The translations under genes and the position numbers were made by a program. Below the pieces are notes generated by a model that searched no databases, was not told the DNA's origin, and was given only the letters and a program-made list of their open reading frames with translations. A stretch of 6,264 nucleotides of DNA, from NCBI GenBank assembly GCA_023392115.1, contig JAEVZT010000483.1:1-6264 (forward strand). Reading direction: 5' to 3'. Position 1 is the first letter of the stretch; every line of letters starts with the position of its first letter. Positions 4,505 to 6,264 of this stretch are shown here, piece by piece. This stretch comes from Chloroflexota bacterium (lineage in GTDB: Bacteria > Chloroflexota > Anaerolineae > Aggregatilineales > Phototrophicaceae).

Positions 4505-6264
4505 CTATTCCTCGCCCGAACGGAGCACCTGCCCGACCTTGATCTGCGCCAGCACGCTTGCAGCGCCGGTCAGCAGGACGGCAAAGCCGATCACGAGCGC
4601 CAGCAGCAAGCCGCCGATCTCCGTCAGCGGGAAACGCAGCGTTTCATCGCCGAACAGGGCGAGAAACGGCAGCAGCAGATACGCCAGCGCGCCGCCGAGC
4701 AGCACGCCGATCGCCAGCGCGGGCGCGACTAGCGCCGCCTGTTCGATCGTCAGCAAGCCCCACACGCGCGATCCGCGCCAGCCGAGCGCGCGCAGCACGG
4801 CGAACGATGTCGCGCGGCGGGCAGCGGTCATGGCGAGGTAGAAGCCAAAGTCGAGCAGCCCGAGCAGCAGCGACACCCAGAATCCCGCGTACAGCACGCC
4901 GATGATCCCGTTGGGCAGCGGCTCGCGCAGCAGTAGGTTGTACAAATCCCACGTTTCGCGCACGTCGAGCAGCCCCGGGAGCGCGGCGATCTGGTCGCGG
5001 GCGGCGGGATCAAGCTGGCGGTTGCGCAGCGTCAGCCACGCCGTATTGACGCCATAGAACGCTGCCGGCGACGCCTCGGCGTTCAGGAAATCTCGCAGCA
5101 GCCCGACCGGCGCGATCAGGAAGCGATTGCCCGCGTTCGGGAACGCCGGCTCAATGCCGACCACCCGAAAGCGCAGCTCGCGCGTCCCTTCGTTCAAGAC
5201 CAGCGCGACGGTGCCGGTATCGCCAACCGCCAGCGGGCGGCGCTGCGCGCGACTGCCCAACGTCCGCGCATAGGCATCCGACAGGATGACCGGCATCGGC
5301 GGCGATCCTTCGACAGGATACGCGGGTAAAACCGGCTCGAACAAAGAAATACCGCGATGAGCGATCGCATATTCGACGCGCAGCGCGTAATTGCCACTCG
5401 CGGCATGCGACTGCGATGAGGCCGCAAACACACCGACATTCGCGCCGAAGACGCCGACCAGATCGCGCGACGACCACTCCGGCACGGTCGAGCGCTCAAA
5501 GTCGTCAAGCACGACCTGTTCGCCGTTGTCAAGCACAACCGTCAGGCTGTCCAGAAAGACGACGTGTTCCAAGCCCTGAGAGCCGATCCGACTCAGGAAT
5601 CGAACGCCGACCAGCGTGAACGGCATAAACGGCTCGTCGGGCAGCGCGGCGCTGTAAGTGAAAAATGCGCCGGTCGCCGTTTCGTCGGCGGTCGTCATCG
5701 GGATCGTCCGCCGCACGCCGAGCGCGTTGACAACGTCGAGCGCCAGCCGCGTGCTGACCGTTTCGCCGGCGATCGGTTCGGCGTACACCTGCACCGTGAT
5801 TTCGACTGTGTCGTCCGGCAGCGGAATTCCGGGGCGGCGCACATCTTCGAGCGTTTCGCCCGTGAGTTCGGTGAAGCGTTCCGGCGTAATGCCGAAAAGC
5901 TCGGTGCGCGGCGAGCCTTCCGGTTCAATCGTTTCGTAACGCATGAGCAGTTCGGCATTGCCGGGCAGGTTCTCAGCAGGAGGCGCTTGTCCGTCGAACG
6001 TCAGCGCGACTTCGCCGCCAACGGCGTAACGCGCGTTGCTCCACGCCCCCGCGTCATGGGTTGCCGCCAGCGCCAGCGACGCCGTGCCGATCGCCAACGT
6101 GCCGATCAGCACCATCACCAGCTGCGCGTAATGACCGGGATCGCGCGAGATGTTCCACAGCGCCAGCGGCGCGAGCAAGCCGTTGATGCGGCTTAAGAGC
6201 GCGCTGACTCCGCGCATGATCAGCGGGAACAGCCGCAGCCAGAACAGCGCCAACCCCGTGATCA
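4505..6264 (-). CDS. FtsX/MacB-type ABC permease, N-terminal part outside the window
   Basis: The reading frame stays open to the window edge (first full codon 6262). The TTG at 6253 is therefore not a real start, and 585 residues are visible. Numbering from that TTG, residues 1-20 look like the last helix of an earlier membrane module. Helix 43-63 opens a second module, followed by a roughly 385-residue extracytoplasmic region. Three final helices (about 450-475, 505-533, 545-567) are separated by the cytoplasmic coupling loop TSFAVLRALGWRG (482-494), a hallmark of FtsX permeases. The extracytoplasmic region ends in a MacB-like part with ILSDAYARTL and FRVVGIEPAF. Around 145-305 it carries a beta-rich insert containing LDSLTVVLDNGE and DDFE (250-253), then W260, reminiscent of jelly-roll carbohydrate-binding modules. 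The full protein is probably around 1,000 residues with two FtsX modules. With the two downstream ATPases it forms a type VII ABC system of unknown substrate. Confidence 0.9.
   Translation of the reverse strand, partial: ITGLALFWLRLFPLIMRGVSALLSRINGLLAPLALWNISRDPGHYAQLVMVLIGTLAIGTASLALAATHDAGAWSNARYAVGGEVALTFDGQAPPAENLPGNAELLMRYETIEPEGSPRTELFGITPERFTELTGETLEDVRRPGIPLPDDTVEITVQVYAEPIAGETVSTRLALDVVNALGVRRTIPMTTADETATGAFFTYSAALPDEPFMPFTLVGVRFLSRIGSQGLEHVVFLDSLTVVLDNGEQVVLDDFERSTVPEWSSRDLVGVFGANVGVFAASSQSHAASGNYALRVEYAIAHRGISLFEPVLPAYPVEGSPPMPVILSDAYARTLGSRAQRRPLAVGDTGTVALVLNEGTRELRFRVVGIEPAFPNAGNRFLIAPVGLLRDFLNAEASPAAFYGVNTAWLTLRNRQLDPAARDQIAALPGLLDVRETWDLYNLLLREPLPNGIIGVLYAGFWVSLLLGLLDFGFYLAMTAARRATSFAVLRALGWRGSRVWGLLTIEQAALVAPALAIGVLLGGALAYLLLPFLALFGDETLRFPLTEIGGLLLALVIGFAVLLTGAASVLAQIKVGQVLRSGEE
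5339..5821 (-). other. Beta-rich, jelly-roll-like insert in the permease ectodomain
   Basis: Residues about 145-305 (counted from the TTG at 6253) alternate short strands and turns, with VEITVQVYAE, LALDVVNALGVRRTI, MPFTLVGVRFLSR and VVFLDSLTVVLDNGE. They end with VLDDFER and a tryptophan, then an SGNYALRVEY strand. The L-D-x-L-x-V and D-F-E...W arrangement resembles jelly-roll sugar-binding domains, but no specific family can be named with certainty. It sits outside the membrane in the permease. Confidence 0.45.

Noticed and set aside
5564..6196. Plus-strand open frame of 210 codons opposite the permease
   Set aside because: It is antisense to a strongly supported permease, and its composition is dominated by Arg with no motif.
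6251..6253. TTG at 6253 as the permease start
   Set aside because: The frame is open to the window edge, and the fragment starts inside a membrane helix of a family whose proteins are much longer.

Overview
The window is a GC-rich, gene-dense bacterial segment in which all five genes lie on the minus strand, so the biological order runs from high to low coordinates. The gene content suggests Chloroflexota, perhaps Anaerolineae-like: a GT39-type membrane glycosyltransferase with a C-terminal beta-sandwich tail, and an FtsX-type permease with a large beta-rich extracytoplasmic insert served by two different ATPases. This assignment is an inference from family style. No rRNA, phylogenetic marker or database search was available to support it.

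Layout in transcription order: (1) 6264-4505, the C-terminal part of an FtsX/MacB-type ABC permease whose N-terminal half lies beyond the window; (2) 4461-3580, an ABC ATPase with an extra C-terminal tail that resembles an AbrB/SpoVT swapped-hairpin domain; (3) 3583-2888, a second LolD/MacB-type ABC ATPase whose ATG overlaps the stop of the previous gene. These three form one operon. A 102-base gap follows. It holds an unusual nested palindrome (2841-2880) and a perfect TATAAT box (2828-2833), which probably start a new transcript. (4) 2785-962 is a multi-pass GT39-like glycosyltransferase. An 86-base gap follows with a plausible promoter (921-948) and a good ribosome binding site (881-885). 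(5) 875-123 is a glutamine-amidotransferase-like protein that lacks the catalytic cysteine. The last 122 bases hold no gene, only two short hairpins.

The operon encodes the parts of a type VII (MacB/LolCDE/FtsX-like) ABC system, which usually couples ATP hydrolysis to periplasmic or extracellular work rather than classical import. Its substrate cannot be read from the sequence. The glycosyltransferase and the amidotransferase-like gene look like separate transcription units with no clear functional link to the transporter. There are no tRNAs, rRNAs, CRISPR arrays, insertion sequences or phage genes. The items most worth a second look are the DNA-binding-like tail on the ATPase, the jelly-roll-like insert in the permease and the nested palindrome upstream of the glycosyltransferase.
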